Assembly (NCBI RefSeq): GCF_014646235.1
Contig: NZ_BMNB01000047.1
Location: 1 to 32,096 of the forward strand
Reading direction: 5' to 3'
Length of the DNA stretch: 32,096 nucleotides
Source of the DNA: Micromonospora sonchi
GTDB lineage: Bacteria > Actinomycetota > Actinomycetes > Mycobacteriales > Micromonosporaceae
Shown here: positions 7,368 through 14,730 of the stretch, piece after piece
Numbering within the stretch: the stretch's first letter is position 1
Layout of the letters: each line of letters begins with the position of its first letter
Notes under the pieces: model-generated
What the model was told of the DNA's origin: nothing
The model's input: only the letters and a program-made list of their open reading frames with translations
Databases searched by the model: none
Made by a program: the position numbers and the translations under genes

Positions 7368-8210
7368 ATGGCCCGGTGGGACGCCTGGTTCGAGGACGGG
7401 CAGCTCGTCGTCCGGCGTGGACGGTGGCTGCCGTGGCTGAAGGCGGACGTCCGGCGGATACCGGCGGCCAGGGTCGTACACATCGAGTCGCTCACCGTCG
7501 CTGACCATGCGAAGCGGCGCGCGCAGATCACCGTGCAGGATCCGTCGGCACCGCACCTGACCGAGGTCATCCCGGGCCGGTTCACGCCTGAGCAGTGGGA
7601 GCTCGCCGGCTGGTTCGTGCGGGGACGGCAAGGGGCATCAGCTGAGCCGCCGCAACAAGGAGACGCCTCGCCCCGCCCGCCCGCCGACGTACCGGCACAG
7701 TCGCGGCGACGGTCGCAACCGCCGGCCGCTCTGCGAGCCCACCGGGCGGCCAAGCCGGCGGCGGCACCCGCCGCTGACGGTCCGACCCAGAAAACCCTGC
7801 CGCAGCCAGCGGCTTCCGCGTCAACAACCCCCGTGATGCGGGCCGGCGATGGCAAGCGGTCGGTGTGGCTGTGGCTCCAGAACGGAAAGATTCACGCCTC
7901 CCTCGTTCCGGTGGGCAACACTATGCCGCGCAAGCTGAGCCCGGCCGACGTCGCCCAGCTCCTGCTCGCTGACCCGGCCAGAGCGATGCCGGCGATCCGT
8001 GCGTTGACCGGCATCGCCGACCGCGAGCAGGCGTTGACCCGCCTGCGGAGCTGGCGGTCGGCGGACCGGGTCGTGGTCAACCTGAGTGCCTCCGACCTGG
8101 CAGGCCGGCGGGTCACCGAGGCCCTGCAAAAGCCGGGCCGAAGCAACCCGGACGGCACCGTGAGGACCGTGTCCGGCGGCCTTCCGAGCCTGAACAAGCG
8201 CCGCCGGTGA
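7368..8210 (+). CDS. Hypothetical protein, two domains joined by a Pro/Ala-rich linker
   Basis: I do not recognise this 280-aa protein. It begins MARWDAWFEDGQLVVRRGRW, followed by a charged, tryptophan-rich domain up to about residue 100 that ends PEQWELAGWFVRGRQG. Residues about 105-170 are a low-complexity linker rich in Pro, Ala, Arg and Gln. The C-terminal domain (about 175-265) reads RSVWLWLQNGKIHASLVPVG, then DVAQLLLADPARAMPAIRAL and a basic tail ending KRRR. There is no signal peptide or membrane segment. The ATG at 7368 follows GGGAGGTG by 5 nt. An in-frame start at 7116 lacks a site and adds a non-conserved-looking stretch. It follows the helicase relic but its good ribosome binding site suggests an independent gene. 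The 250 bases from 7113 to 7367 hold nothing else I can identify. Confidence 0.7.
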   Translation: MARWDAWFEDGQLVVRRGRWLPWLKADVRRIPAARVVHIESLTVADHAKRRAQITVQDPSAPHLTEVIPGRFTPEQWELAGWFVRGRQGASAEPPQQGDASPRPPADVPAQSRRRSQPPAALRAHRAAKPAAAPAADGPTQKTLPQPAASASTTPVMRAGDGKRSVWLWLQNGKIHASLVPVGNTMPRKLSPADVAQLLLADPARAMPAIRALTGIADREQALTRLRSWRSADRVVVNLSASDLAGRRVTEALQKPGRSNPDGTVRTVSGGLPSLNKRRR

Positions 8211-8317
8211 ACCCGAGACACGGAAACACTGTGCGCGCGTGATGGTGCGCCGCCGTCGAGCTTGTCGTTGGCGTACCTATTCTCGAAGTCGATTGGGGCC
8301 CGACCACGGCCCCGAAC

Positions 8318-8797
8318 TCATCGGCGGCCGTCGAGCACGTTGATGAGTTCGTCGTCGCGGCTGAGCTCGTAGCCGCGCTCGCGCAGCGCCGCCACCAGCT
8401 CGCGCTCGTGGTCGGTCGGGATCTCGAGATAGTCACCGTTGTGTGCGGTGCAGTGGCGCTTGCCGAACCGGTTCTGGAGGTCCTTGGGGAGTAGCCCGAA
8501 CGCGCGCTCGGTGACCATCCGGGGCCAGTTGCCCTCGATGACCGTGTCCAGCTCGTTGATGTCGAAGGGCTTGTCGTCGGCGCAGTCGTCCTCCGGCTCG
8601 TAGTAGTCCGGGCCGGCGGGGTTCCACAGGTGGGTCATCTGGACATGGCGGGCTTCTCCCCAGGTGCGGGCGGCGGCCAGCGCCCTGATCTCCGCAGCCT
8701 CCCCGGCGGCGTTGTTGGCGTCGGCGAACGCGAGGCAGTCGTGCAGCTGCGCGTGGCCGTAGACCAGGCGCCGGATGGTCGGGTGGTGCGTCGTCAT
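8318..8797 (-). CDS. Hypothetical protein
   Basis: The product (159 aa, MTTHHPTIRRLVYGHAQLHD) is unrecognised. It is acidic, with DYYEPEDDCADDKPFDINEL in the middle and a C-terminus ELVAALRERGYELSRDDELI. It has no transmembrane segment or signal peptide. Two closely spaced ATGs exist, at 8806 and 8797. GGCAGG directly abuts the first but is 9 nt from the second, so 8797 is preferred. The codon use is typical of a real high-GC gene, with third positions strongly G/C. It converges on the preceding gene and its own 5' side faces the long inverted repeat at 8876-8946. Confidence 0.65.
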   Translation of the reverse strand: MTTHHPTIRRLVYGHAQLHDCLAFADANNAAGEAAEIRALAAARTWGEARHVQMTHLWNPAGPDYYEPEDDCADDKPFDINELDTVIEGNWPRMVTERAFGLLPKDLQNRFGKRHCTAHNGDYLEIPTDHERELVAALRERGYELSRDDELINVLDGRR

Positions 8798-8875
8798 GGC
8801 GGACATCCTGCCGCAGGGGGTACGACTTCCAAGATCGGCGTACGGGTGAGCGGGCCCTGCCTCCTTCCACTGCTT

Positions 8876-8946
8876 CCTTTGCTCTGCTTCAACCCACGCA
8901 ACGGGTTCGGCGGCAAACCGTTGCGTGGGTTGAAGCAGAGCAAAGG
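8876..8946. repeat. Perfect 29-bp inverted repeat with 13-nt loop (large hairpin)
   Basis: Arms 8876-8904 and 8918-8946 are fully complementary; the left arm begins CCTTTGCTCTGCTTCAACCC and ends GCAACGG. The 13-nt loop is GTTCGGCGGCAAA. It lies downstream of the MOSC gene (ends 9020, minus strand) and upstream of the gene at 8318-8797 (minus strand), so it may be a strong terminator between them. It is longer and less GC-rich than a usual actinobacterial terminator stem and may belong to a dispersed intergenic repeat family. Confidence 0.85.
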
Positions 8947-9019
8947 GGACCGCAACACAGGTGAGGACCGGGCTGGCAGCGCTGCCGTTGAAGACAGCAT
9001 CACCGAAGGAGAAGGCCCG

Positions 9020-9634
9020 TCACGTCGTGAGGGCCTCGTTGGCTGGCGGGCCGGGGACGGCGGGAAGCTGCCGGATGGTGTTGCCTGTCCCGATTGTCGC
9101 GCCGATGAGCACTCGGGCGTTGAGGCCGCGCAGCCGTAGTCGCTGGCCTTCCTCCGTCCAGACGATCTTGTGGGCGTCGCGTCCGAAGCGGGCGGCGAAC
9201 TTGGCGCAGCCGTTGTGTGGCTGGTCGGTCACTTCGATGACGGCCCGGTCGCCGATCGCCAGGCGTGAACCGGCTGGCAGGGCGTCGATGCTCAGGTCCA
9301 GATCGACGTAGAGCTGATCCCCGGCAAGCGCCCAGGCGTCACGGTCGGGGCCGGCGATCAGTTCGACGAAGCGGGCGTTGATGACGTTCAGCTGCATGTC
9401 GGGGTGCGGGGACCGGTCGGCCGTACGTGAGCTGGGTCGTTGACTCCAGGTGTCGCCGACCAGCCCGACGTCAGGGTCCAGTTCGGCCAGGGACAGCACC
9501 TCGCGGGCGTCGACGGCCGGCCGGCGTACGGCCAACGCCAGGGTGCCGACACCCCGTGGGGACCGCCGTACGAGGTGCAGTCCTTCCATGATCTCGTCCA
9601 TCGAGCGATGACGTACGTTGATGGAGCTCTTCAT
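9020..9634 (-). CDS. MOSC domain-containing protein
   Basis: The protein (about 205 aa) matches MOSC-domain proteins, sulfur-carrier or pyridoxal/molybdenum-cofactor related modules. Visible blocks are GTLALAVRRPAVDAREVLSL, LDPDVGLVGDTW, MQLNVINARFVELIAG, WALAGDQLYVDLDLS, the core VIEVTDQPHNGCAKFAARFG with the conserved Cys in the NGCAKF context, and LRLRGLNARVLIGATI. A start at 9634 (MKSSINVRHRSMDEIMEGL) is proposed; an alternative is 9598 (MDEIMEG). Neither has a strong ribosome binding site, so the start is uncertain. A longer frame to 9811 has atypical Cys/Trp-rich content and is not used. The enzyme's substrate cannot be told from sequence. Divergent to the gene at 9828. Confidence 0.85.
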   Translation of the reverse strand: MKSSINVRHRSMDEIMEGLHLVRRSPRGVGTLALAVRRPAVDAREVLSLAELDPDVGLVGDTWSQRPSSRTADRSPHPDMQLNVINARFVELIAGPDRDAWALAGDQLYVDLDLSIDALPAGSRLAIGDRAVIEVTDQPHNGCAKFAARFGRDAHKIVWTEEGQRLRLRGLNARVLIGATIGTGNTIRQLPAVPGPPANEALTT

Positions 9635-9827
9635 TGTCCGACTGTGCGCCACGCACGTCCGCGGCGTCCAACCAGTTCCGAAACACGAGATCGGAGGTAC
9701 CCACCGGCAGCGTTGCGGGCAGACCGGCGCGAAATGCCGACCGTGTGCGGCGTCAGAGTAACCTCGACGCACTGGGCATTCTCGTTCAGGCTGCGGCTGC
9801 TCTTGCGTCACGTCGGGAGGAGTGCGG

Positions 9828-10127
9828 ATGGTGAAGGGTGAGCAGGCGGGCGACGGAGGTTGGCCTGACGCGCTGGGGAACTGGAGCGAGCAGCAGGCCG
9901 CCGACTTTGAGTTGGCCAGGGCGGTGATCGGTACGGTGATCGCGGCCTACAGCAGTCGCCTGGGTCGGGCCGGGGAAGCAACCGAGCTTGCCGGGCTGCT
10001 GGCGGCGCAGCAGCGGTATGTGCGAGAGCGACGCTTACTGACTCTGGATGATCGGGAACAGATCGAGCGGATTCTGCGCGACTACCCTGCCCTGGCGCGA
10101 GAGGTCTCGGGCCGAGATGACCGGTAA
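9828..10127 (+). CDS. Small hypothetical protein
   Basis: The 99-aa product (MVKGEQAGDGGWPDALGNWS) is mostly helical by appearance. Its centre reads FELARAVIGTVIAAYSSRLG and its second half ELAGLLAAQQRYVRERRLLT followed by a charged helix ending SGRDDR. I do not recognise a family with confidence. GGGAGGAG lies 5 nt before the ATG at 9828, which decides this start over an in-frame GTG at 9822 that overlaps the site. It has no signal peptide or membrane segment. It converges on the gene at 10190-10438 with about 60 bases between them. Confidence 0.65.
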   Translation: MVKGEQAGDGGWPDALGNWSEQQAADFELARAVIGTVIAAYSSRLGRAGEATELAGLLAAQQRYVRERRLLTLDDREQIERILRDYPALAREVSGRDDR

Positions 10128-10189
10128 GTGACCGCCTCGGGCTCGTCACCGTCGATGCCGCGCGGCCAAGGGCCGGGGCTGTGTCGCGC

Positions 10190-10438
10190 TCACTGGCGTC
10201 CGGCGGCGCGTAGGTGCAGGACCAGGATCTCGACGGGGATGCCCAGCACCCCGGCCAGCAGCGTCAACGGTTCGGGATGGCCGTCGGCGTTCAGTTCCTC
10301 GTAGATTTCCAGCAGTCCGCGCAGTCGGGCGTCGGTGTCCTCCGGCCCCGTCGGCAGGTCGGCCAGCCTGGTCTGCACGTACCGGCGGGTCATGCTCTGG
10401 TCCGCGACGGCGTCCTCGTCGCCCGGGTGGGGACGCAT
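10190..10438 (-). CDS. Small hypothetical protein
   Basis: The 82-aa protein begins MRPHPGDEDAVADQSMTRRY and continues with RLRGLLEIYEELNADGHPEP and LTLLAGVLGIPVEILVLHLR. It looks like a small, acidic, helical soluble protein. No family is recognised. AGGAGG lies 4 nt upstream of the ATG at 10436-10438, a strong ribosome binding site that supports expression. It converges with 9828-10127. Upstream, between it and 10641, lies a 13-bp tandem repeat. Confidence 0.65.
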   Translation of the reverse strand: MRPHPGDEDAVADQSMTRRYVQTRLADLPTGPEDTDARLRGLLEIYEELNADGHPEPLTLLAGVLGIPVEILVLHLRAAGRQ

Positions 10439-10569
10439 GAAGCCTCCTGAGTTCGAGCGGTGGGGGTGGGAAGATCGGCCGCGCGGGGCGGATGACTGCT
10501 GGCCTGACGCTGTCGAGCTGAGAGCGCAAACGGATCAGACTGGGCGCGCTGGAAGCTGGTCTCTGCGCT

Positions 10570-10621
10570 GTCGAGTTGCGCCGTCGAGTTGCGCCGTCGA
10601 GTTGCGCCGTCGCGTCGCGCC
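10570..10621. repeat. 13-bp tandem repeat, three exact copies and one diverged
   Basis: GTCGAGTTGCGCC occurs at 10570-10582, 10583-10595 and 10596-10608, followed by GTCGCGTCGCGCC at 10609-10621. It lies between the 5' end of the gene at 10438 and the 3' end of the lipoprotein gene at 10641, so it is intergenic. Confidence 0.9.
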
Positions 10622-10640
10622 GCTGGTGCGATCAGCGGCG

Positions 10641-11543
10641 TCAGCTCACCGGCCGCCAATCGCCGCACCGCTGGGAGCTGAAGGCGTAGTCGGAGGAACG
10701 GATGGTGACCTGCACCCGCCGAGCGCTGTTGGTGAAGTAGTTGTCGATGATGTTGCCGGAGCGATTCTGCCGCTCCCAGTAGCAGCCGTCCACGTCGTGG
10801 GTGACGTACGTGCCGGGCTTGATCTCCTTGCCGACCCGGAAGGTGCCCGGTCCGAAGAGCCGGCCCTGGGCCTCCAGTTCGACATCGCGATGGCCGCGCT
10901 TGGCCGCCTCGCGCCACTTCTTCGCGTACGGATGCTTGGGGCAGAGGGTCAAGGCCCCGTTGATCTCCGAGATCTGGCCCTTGCTGGCCGAGAACCCGGG
11001 CTCGGCGTAGACGTCGTCCGGGTCGACCTCGGCGCAGATCCGGTAGAGAGTGGAGATGTCCTCGTCGTCGTACTTCGAGGTCTTGTAGGCGGCCTTCTCG
11101 GCGGCGCCGACCGGGTAGAGCGTCTCGTCCACCTCACAGGACACCGGCTCGGCGGCCCAGACATCGGTGAAGTCCGGCAGGCCGCCCTTCCCCGCAGCGA
11201 TGGTGAACGTCTCGCTGCTGTCGAACTCGTCGTCCAGGTAACAGCTGATCGTGAACGGCTCCTGTTGGGGAATGTTCTTCGGGTTGTCGGGGTACGGATC
11301 GGTGCTGTCCGGCAGCCCGTCGCCGTCACGGTCGGCGGGTGGGGTCGGGGACGGGGTCGGGGACGGGCTCGCCGAGACTGACGGACTGACCGAGTTCATC
11401 GGCTCGGCCTCGGCCTCGGCCTCGGCGACGGCCCGGCCGTCGTCGCAGCCGGTCAGCACGATGGCCGCCAGCGCGGCGGTGACCAGCGACGGACCGAACC
11501 ACCGACGGGTGGGCAGGCCGGAGGGAAACTCATCGGGACGCAC
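10641..11543 (-). CDS. Lipoprotein with calcium-binding-type repeat
   Basis: The 300-aa product starts with GTG (11541-11543), with CAGGAGG 5 nt upstream. The N-terminus has RR, a hydrophobic stretch and the lipobox VLTG-Cys33, so it is a predicted lipoprotein. A low-complexity run of Ala-Glu repeats and then Ser/Pro/Thr repeats (about 38-69) forms a linker. Residues 71-82, DRDGDGLPDSTD, form a thrombospondin type 3/EF-hand-like calcium loop. The C-terminal domain reads GPGTFRVGKEIKPGTYVTHD, then CYWERQNRSGNIIDNYF and ends RCGDWRPVS. This G-T-(Y/F)-x-V-G-x-(E/D)-I-x-P-G-T-Y pattern occurs in actinobacterial surface proteins. It is the last gene of a four-gene minus-strand operon. Function is unknown. 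Confidence 0.8.
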   Translation of the reverse strand: MRPDEFPSGLPTRRWFGPSLVTAALAAIVLTGCDDGRAVAEAEAEAEPMNSVSPSVSASPSPTPSPTPPADRDGDGLPDSTDPYPDNPKNIPQQEPFTISCYLDDEFDSSETFTIAAGKGGLPDFTDVWAAEPVSCEVDETLYPVGAAEKAAYKTSKYDDEDISTLYRICAEVDPDDVYAEPGFSASKGQISEINGALTLCPKHPYAKKWREAAKRGHRDVELEAQGRLFGPGTFRVGKEIKPGTYVTHDVDGCYWERQNRSGNIIDNYFTNSARRVQVTIRSSDYAFSSQRCGDWRPVS

Positions 11544-11584
11544 AAGGGCCTCCTGGGATCGGGGAGGGGGAATTGAGGTGCTGA

Positions 11585-12094
11585 TCAGTCCGCGAGCGTG
11601 AAAACCATCTGGACGCCGCTGTCGGGGTGGTAGCTCCAGGAGACCCGGATGCCGTCCCACTCCCCGGACCGCCGGCCGTCCAGCGCCCTGGTCGCCTCGA
11701 CCTCGGCGCGTACGGAGTCCGGCATCTCCAGCATGGTCCAGTAGCACTCAAGCTGCGCATACGCGAGGCCGGAGCTTTTCTTGCCGTGGCTGTTGAGCGT
11801 GAGGGTCCGGCCTCCATCACCTACCCGCGCATATTCGGTCCCACTGGGGCCGCACCTCGCGTGGGCGGCCTCGATCGCCGTGCGGGTGGGCTGCTCCGCG
11901 CCCGGCTCGTCGTGTCCGGCACCGGAGAGAAGGAGGCTGATCCCGATGGCGGCGATGAGGACGGCTACCCCGGCAGCGGCGATCAGGTACGTGTGTCGTC
12001 GTGTGGTCGGCATGGAGTCCGGAACAGGCCCGGCGTCGATGTTCGGGACCACCTCCGGCTGGTCGGGCGGCATGAGCTGGGAAGGCTCGGTCAT
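11585..12094 (-). CDS. Membrane-anchored hypothetical protein
   Basis: The 169-aa protein has a short proline-rich cytoplasmic N-terminus (MTEPSQLMPPDQPEVVPNID), one transmembrane helix at about 35-58 (HTYLIAAAGVAVLIAAIGIS) and an extracellular domain of about 110 residues. That domain contains two Cys (HARCGPSG and LECYWTML) that could form a disulfide. The ATG follows GAGGAG by 6 nt. It is 24 bases from the TIGR04141 gene upstream and 41 from the lipoprotein downstream, so the genes are probably cotranscribed. I do not recognise a family. Confidence 0.75.
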   Translation of the reverse strand: MTEPSQLMPPDQPEVVPNIDAGPVPDSMPTTRRHTYLIAAAGVAVLIAAIGISLLLSGAGHDEPGAEQPTRTAIEAAHARCGPSGTEYARVGDGGRTLTLNSHGKKSSGLAYAQLECYWTMLEMPDSVRAEVEATRALDGRRSGEWDGIRVSWSYHPDSGVQMVFTLAD

Positions 12095-12118
12095 GGGGGA
12101 CTCCTCTGTGAACAGGAA

Positions 12119-13897
12119 CTAGGAAGGGCGGTCCGAGCAGGTGGGCGGAATGCCGATGACGCTGACCTCCACGCCCTCGTTGCGCAGCGTCTTCATCGCC
12201 TGATAGAGCGCCACCTGAGCGAAGGTGAAGAGCGAGTTGCCGGTGACCGTCCGGCCGGTACCGAGTGCGATGGCGTAGACGACTTTGGTGGGCCGGAAGT
12301 CCTGGCCGAGGTCACGCCCGTTGGGCTGCCGCCGCACCGCGTCGAGGAACTTGGCGCGCGCGTCCTGCTGGTAGCGCAGCGCCTCGTAGGAGACGATGCC
12401 CTGGGCGAAGAGGTGGCTGAGCGGGGAGCTGCTCTTTGCGCGCTTGACGTGAATCAGTTCGCCGCCCGGCCCGAGCAGGTCACACGCCTCGATCCCGTGA
12501 CGATGTTGTGTCGTTCGCAGCAGCTTCTTGTCCAGCAGCACGAGGCTGGGGTCACGGCGGGCGGCCGCCCGGTTGTAGGCGTCCTCGTCTGCAAGGTCCG
12601 CCGTCCAGGGCGGCAGCGTGATGGCGGACGGCCGGGCCAGGATCTCGTCGATCTCCTGGCGCAGGAAGTCGCGGTGCCGGTCGCCGATCTCGTACCACTC
12701 GCCCTCATGAAGCAGCAGGTGGCTGGTGCCGACGGCCACCTCCGCCGTGAGCCAGCGGAAAGCCCGGGTCGACGCCATCTCCTCTGTACCGCGAGCGTCG
12801 GCGAAGAGCGTGACGGTCCCGTTGCGCAGTCCGCTCCACCGATCGTCATCCAGCGCCCCGTTGGTGTGGGCGAGGATGGCGGGCAGGTCCAGCTCCGCAG
12901 CCAGGGTCGGGCGCAGGCCGGACTTGGGGACCTGAATCCGGTACGACCGGACACGTTCGATGTCGCTGACGAGATCGCCGGGCACCGCCACGCCGAGCGC
13001 AGGCGGATCGGCAAGTCCCAACCGCTCATCGAGGGCTCTGGTCAGATCCGGCATACGCGGGTCGGACGTCAGGACCGGGCGGATCTGCGTGATGAACTCC
13101 AGATCGGCCAGGGGCGACTCCTCCTGGCAGACCCGCTCGATTTCCCGCAGATCCGCGAGGAGCCCCTCGGGCTCGACGCAGAGATGGATGTGCAGGGCTT
13201 CGCCGCCGTCGACCCGGGCCGGCTTGCCACTGCGCCGGCAGACCGTCAGCCGGGAGTTGTCGGTACAGCCGCACACCTGCCCGACGATTTCACCCCACTT
13301 GTCGATGCCGTACTTCCAGATGGGCTGGCCAGTGGGGACGATGCTGCGGTCGACCCGCCCGGCGGCGCCGACGACCCGGCGGCGGACCTGCCGGATGTCG
13401 CTCGGCATGAGCGCGCGGACGGCGAACGACACGCCGAACGTCCGGTCGAACACCTCCTGGTCGACCATGTGACGGCCCAGGGTCCCGTAGGTCAGGGCGT
13501 ACGCGCGCCCGTCGACGGCCAACAGCAGAGCCCCGCCGCCGCTGCTGTGACCGAGGTCGACATCCTCGCCGGTGAGCCCGGCCAGGATGTCGCACCATTC
13601 CGCGCGTAGGCGGGGGACCGTGCCGTGCACCAGCAGCGCCGGCGAGCCGGCAACCTGTCGCGGCACCGGCTCGAAGCCCCGGTCGGCCAGATAGCGGACG
13701 TTGAGTGCCTTCCGCAGACCCTCCGGGTCCGCAGCGACCCGAAGGCGGTAGAGGGTGGTGGGGTAGGTGCCGGGCGGGCCCGGCGGGAGCGGACTGTCGA
13801 AGAGGGTGAGCTGTGCCGGGTCAGGCCGGCGGCGGTCCTTGCGGCCCGGCGGGCGGGTGGTGAAGGTGGGCGGGATCCGCTTGGTCGCACTGCGCAT
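12119..13897 (-). CDS. TIGR04141 family sporadically distributed protein (DUF6119)
   Basis: The 592-aa protein resembles the TIGR04141/DUF6119 family. Visible blocks are LTLFDSPLPPGPPGTYPTTL, ALLVHGTVPRLRAEWCDILA, LGRHMVDQEVFDRTFGVSFA, IEACDLLGPGGELIHVKRAK near residue 500, and VVYAIALGTGRTVTGNSLFT near the C-terminus. The family is known for patchy distribution in genomic islands, and its E-L-x-H-V-K-R block resembles a nuclease-like E-x-K arrangement; that reading is inference. The ATG at 13895-13897 has GAGGAG 6 nt upstream. The frame remains open to 14527 but that part overlaps a real lipoprotein gene in another frame and has Arg/Gln-rich nonsense composition, so it is excluded. It is the second gene of the operon. 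Confidence 0.8.
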   Translation of the reverse strand: MRSATKRIPPTFTTRPPGRKDRRRPDPAQLTLFDSPLPPGPPGTYPTTLYRLRVAADPEGLRKALNVRYLADRGFEPVPRQVAGSPALLVHGTVPRLRAEWCDILAGLTGEDVDLGHSSGGGALLLAVDGRAYALTYGTLGRHMVDQEVFDRTFGVSFAVRALMPSDIRQVRRRVVGAAGRVDRSIVPTGQPIWKYGIDKWGEIVGQVCGCTDNSRLTVCRRSGKPARVDGGEALHIHLCVEPEGLLADLREIERVCQEESPLADLEFITQIRPVLTSDPRMPDLTRALDERLGLADPPALGVAVPGDLVSDIERVRSYRIQVPKSGLRPTLAAELDLPAILAHTNGALDDDRWSGLRNGTVTLFADARGTEEMASTRAFRWLTAEVAVGTSHLLLHEGEWYEIGDRHRDFLRQEIDEILARPSAITLPPWTADLADEDAYNRAAARRDPSLVLLDKKLLRTTQHRHGIEACDLLGPGGELIHVKRAKSSSPLSHLFAQGIVSYEALRYQQDARAKFLDAVRRQPNGRDLGQDFRPTKVVYAIALGTGRTVTGNSLFTFAQVALYQAMKTLRNEGVEVSVIGIPPTCSDRPS

Positions 13898-13992
13898 CTC
13901 GATCTCCTCGCGTAGAGATTTGTGCTGGCGGTCGGGCAGCGGTGCTGGGAATCGAGGGCGGGCTTCGCGGGACCCGCCCTCGACACGCGGGG

Positions 13993-14514
13993 TCAGCTCA
14001 GGGCGACTTCGACGCCGCCGGAGAACGGCGAGTCGTGCAGCTCGAGCTTGGTGAGCTTGACCTTCTTCGGGATGTCGAAGACGAGGACGCCGGTCACCTG
14101 GTTGCCGGGGTTGATCTCGTTGAACAGGGTCTGCTGGTCCTTGTTGGCGTAGATCGCGGCCGCCGAGTCGGTGGAGTACTCGGTGCCGTCGGCGGCGTAC
14201 GCCTTCTGGCTGCTGTCGATCAGCGTCTGCGGCTCCTTGCCGATGTTCTTGACGTTGACCGTGATCAGGCAGAACTGGCCCTGGGCCTTGGCGCCGAGCA
14301 GGTCGCTGCCGACCTTGCTGACGCCACACTTGGCCGACTTGACCGTGAACTCGAACTTCCCGTCCCGGGCCGCCTGGCCGATCTTCGCGGTCTTGGCGGG
14401 CTTGTCCTCGGCGGCGTCGCCGCCGGAACTGCCGGCCTCGTCGGTGGCGCCGGCGCCGCAGCCGAGCGCGACGAGAGCGGTGGCGAACAGGGCGAACGTG
14501 GTGATCTTGCGCAT
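13993..14514 (-). CDS. DUF4352-like lipoprotein
   Basis: The 173-aa product starts MRKITTFALFATALVALGCG: a signal peptide with lipobox VALG-Cys19. After an Asp/Ser/Lys-rich linker comes a beta-rich domain of the DUF4352 type. It reads GKFEFTVKSAKCGVSKVG, then GQFCLITVNVKNIGKEPQTL, YAADGTEYSTDS and PGNQVTGVLVFDIPKKVKLT. The two Cys (KCGVS and QFCLIT) fit the disulfide usual in such domains. GGAG lies 8 nt before the ATG at 14512-14514. It is the first gene of a minus-strand operon (lipoprotein, TIGR04141 protein, membrane protein, lipoprotein). A longer in-frame extension upstream is not supported. Confidence 0.85.
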   Translation of the reverse strand: MRKITTFALFATALVALGCGAGATDEAGSSGGDAAEDKPAKTAKIGQAARDGKFEFTVKSAKCGVSKVGSDLLGAKAQGQFCLITVNVKNIGKEPQTLIDSSQKAYAADGTEYSTDSAAAIYANKDQQTLFNEINPGNQVTGVLVFDIPKKVKLTKLELHDSPFSGGVEVALS

Positions 14515-14548
14515 GGGGAAGCTCCATTTTTCTGAGGGGGATGGCGCG

Positions 14549-14564
14549 GCTTCCGATCGGAAGC
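14549..14564. promoter_or_regulatory. 16-bp perfect palindrome upstream of the lipoprotein operon
   Basis: GCTTCCGATCGGAAGC is a perfect palindrome centred 43 bases upstream of the lipoprotein ATG at 14514. It could be an operator in the leader of the minus-strand operon. Confidence 0.45.
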
Positions 14565-14632
14565 GGTTCGTTGATGCCGCTGAATCACAGCAGCGGTCAT
14601 CGACCAAGCGCCAGCTGATGAGCATCCGAACG

Positions 14633-14652
14633 TTGGTAACCAGGGTTACCAA
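14633..14652. promoter_or_regulatory. 20-bp palindrome between divergent operons (candidate operator)
   Basis: TTGGTAACCAGGGTTACCAA has two perfect 9-bp arms and a 2-nt spacer. It lies between the start of the lipoprotein operon (14514, minus) and the start of the restriction operon (14731, plus), 78 bases before the latter. The length and near-continuous symmetry fit a dimeric helix-turn-helix regulator, possibly the HTH domain of the first restriction-operon protein. Confidence 0.6.
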
Positions 14653-14730
14653 AAGGACGACTGTCGGGGACGCGGCAACCGGTCTACTGTCGACCCATCG
14701 CCCAACACCGAGCGGGACGAGGAGGTGCCC

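Noticed and set aside
8630..9139. Open frames across the 29-bp inverted repeat on both strands
   Set aside because: The apparent coding comes from the palindrome and its GC-rich flanks; no ribosome binding site or family match.
11627..13609. 660-codon plus-strand open frame across three minus-strand genes
   Set aside because: It crosses gene boundaries and contains no domain; the minus-strand genes have ribosome binding sites and family motifs.
13898..14527. N-terminal extension of the TIGR04141-type gene
   Set aside because: The open frame overlaps the lipoprotein gene at 13993-14514 in another frame and has Arg/Gln-rich composition; the start at 13897 has a clear ribosome binding site.
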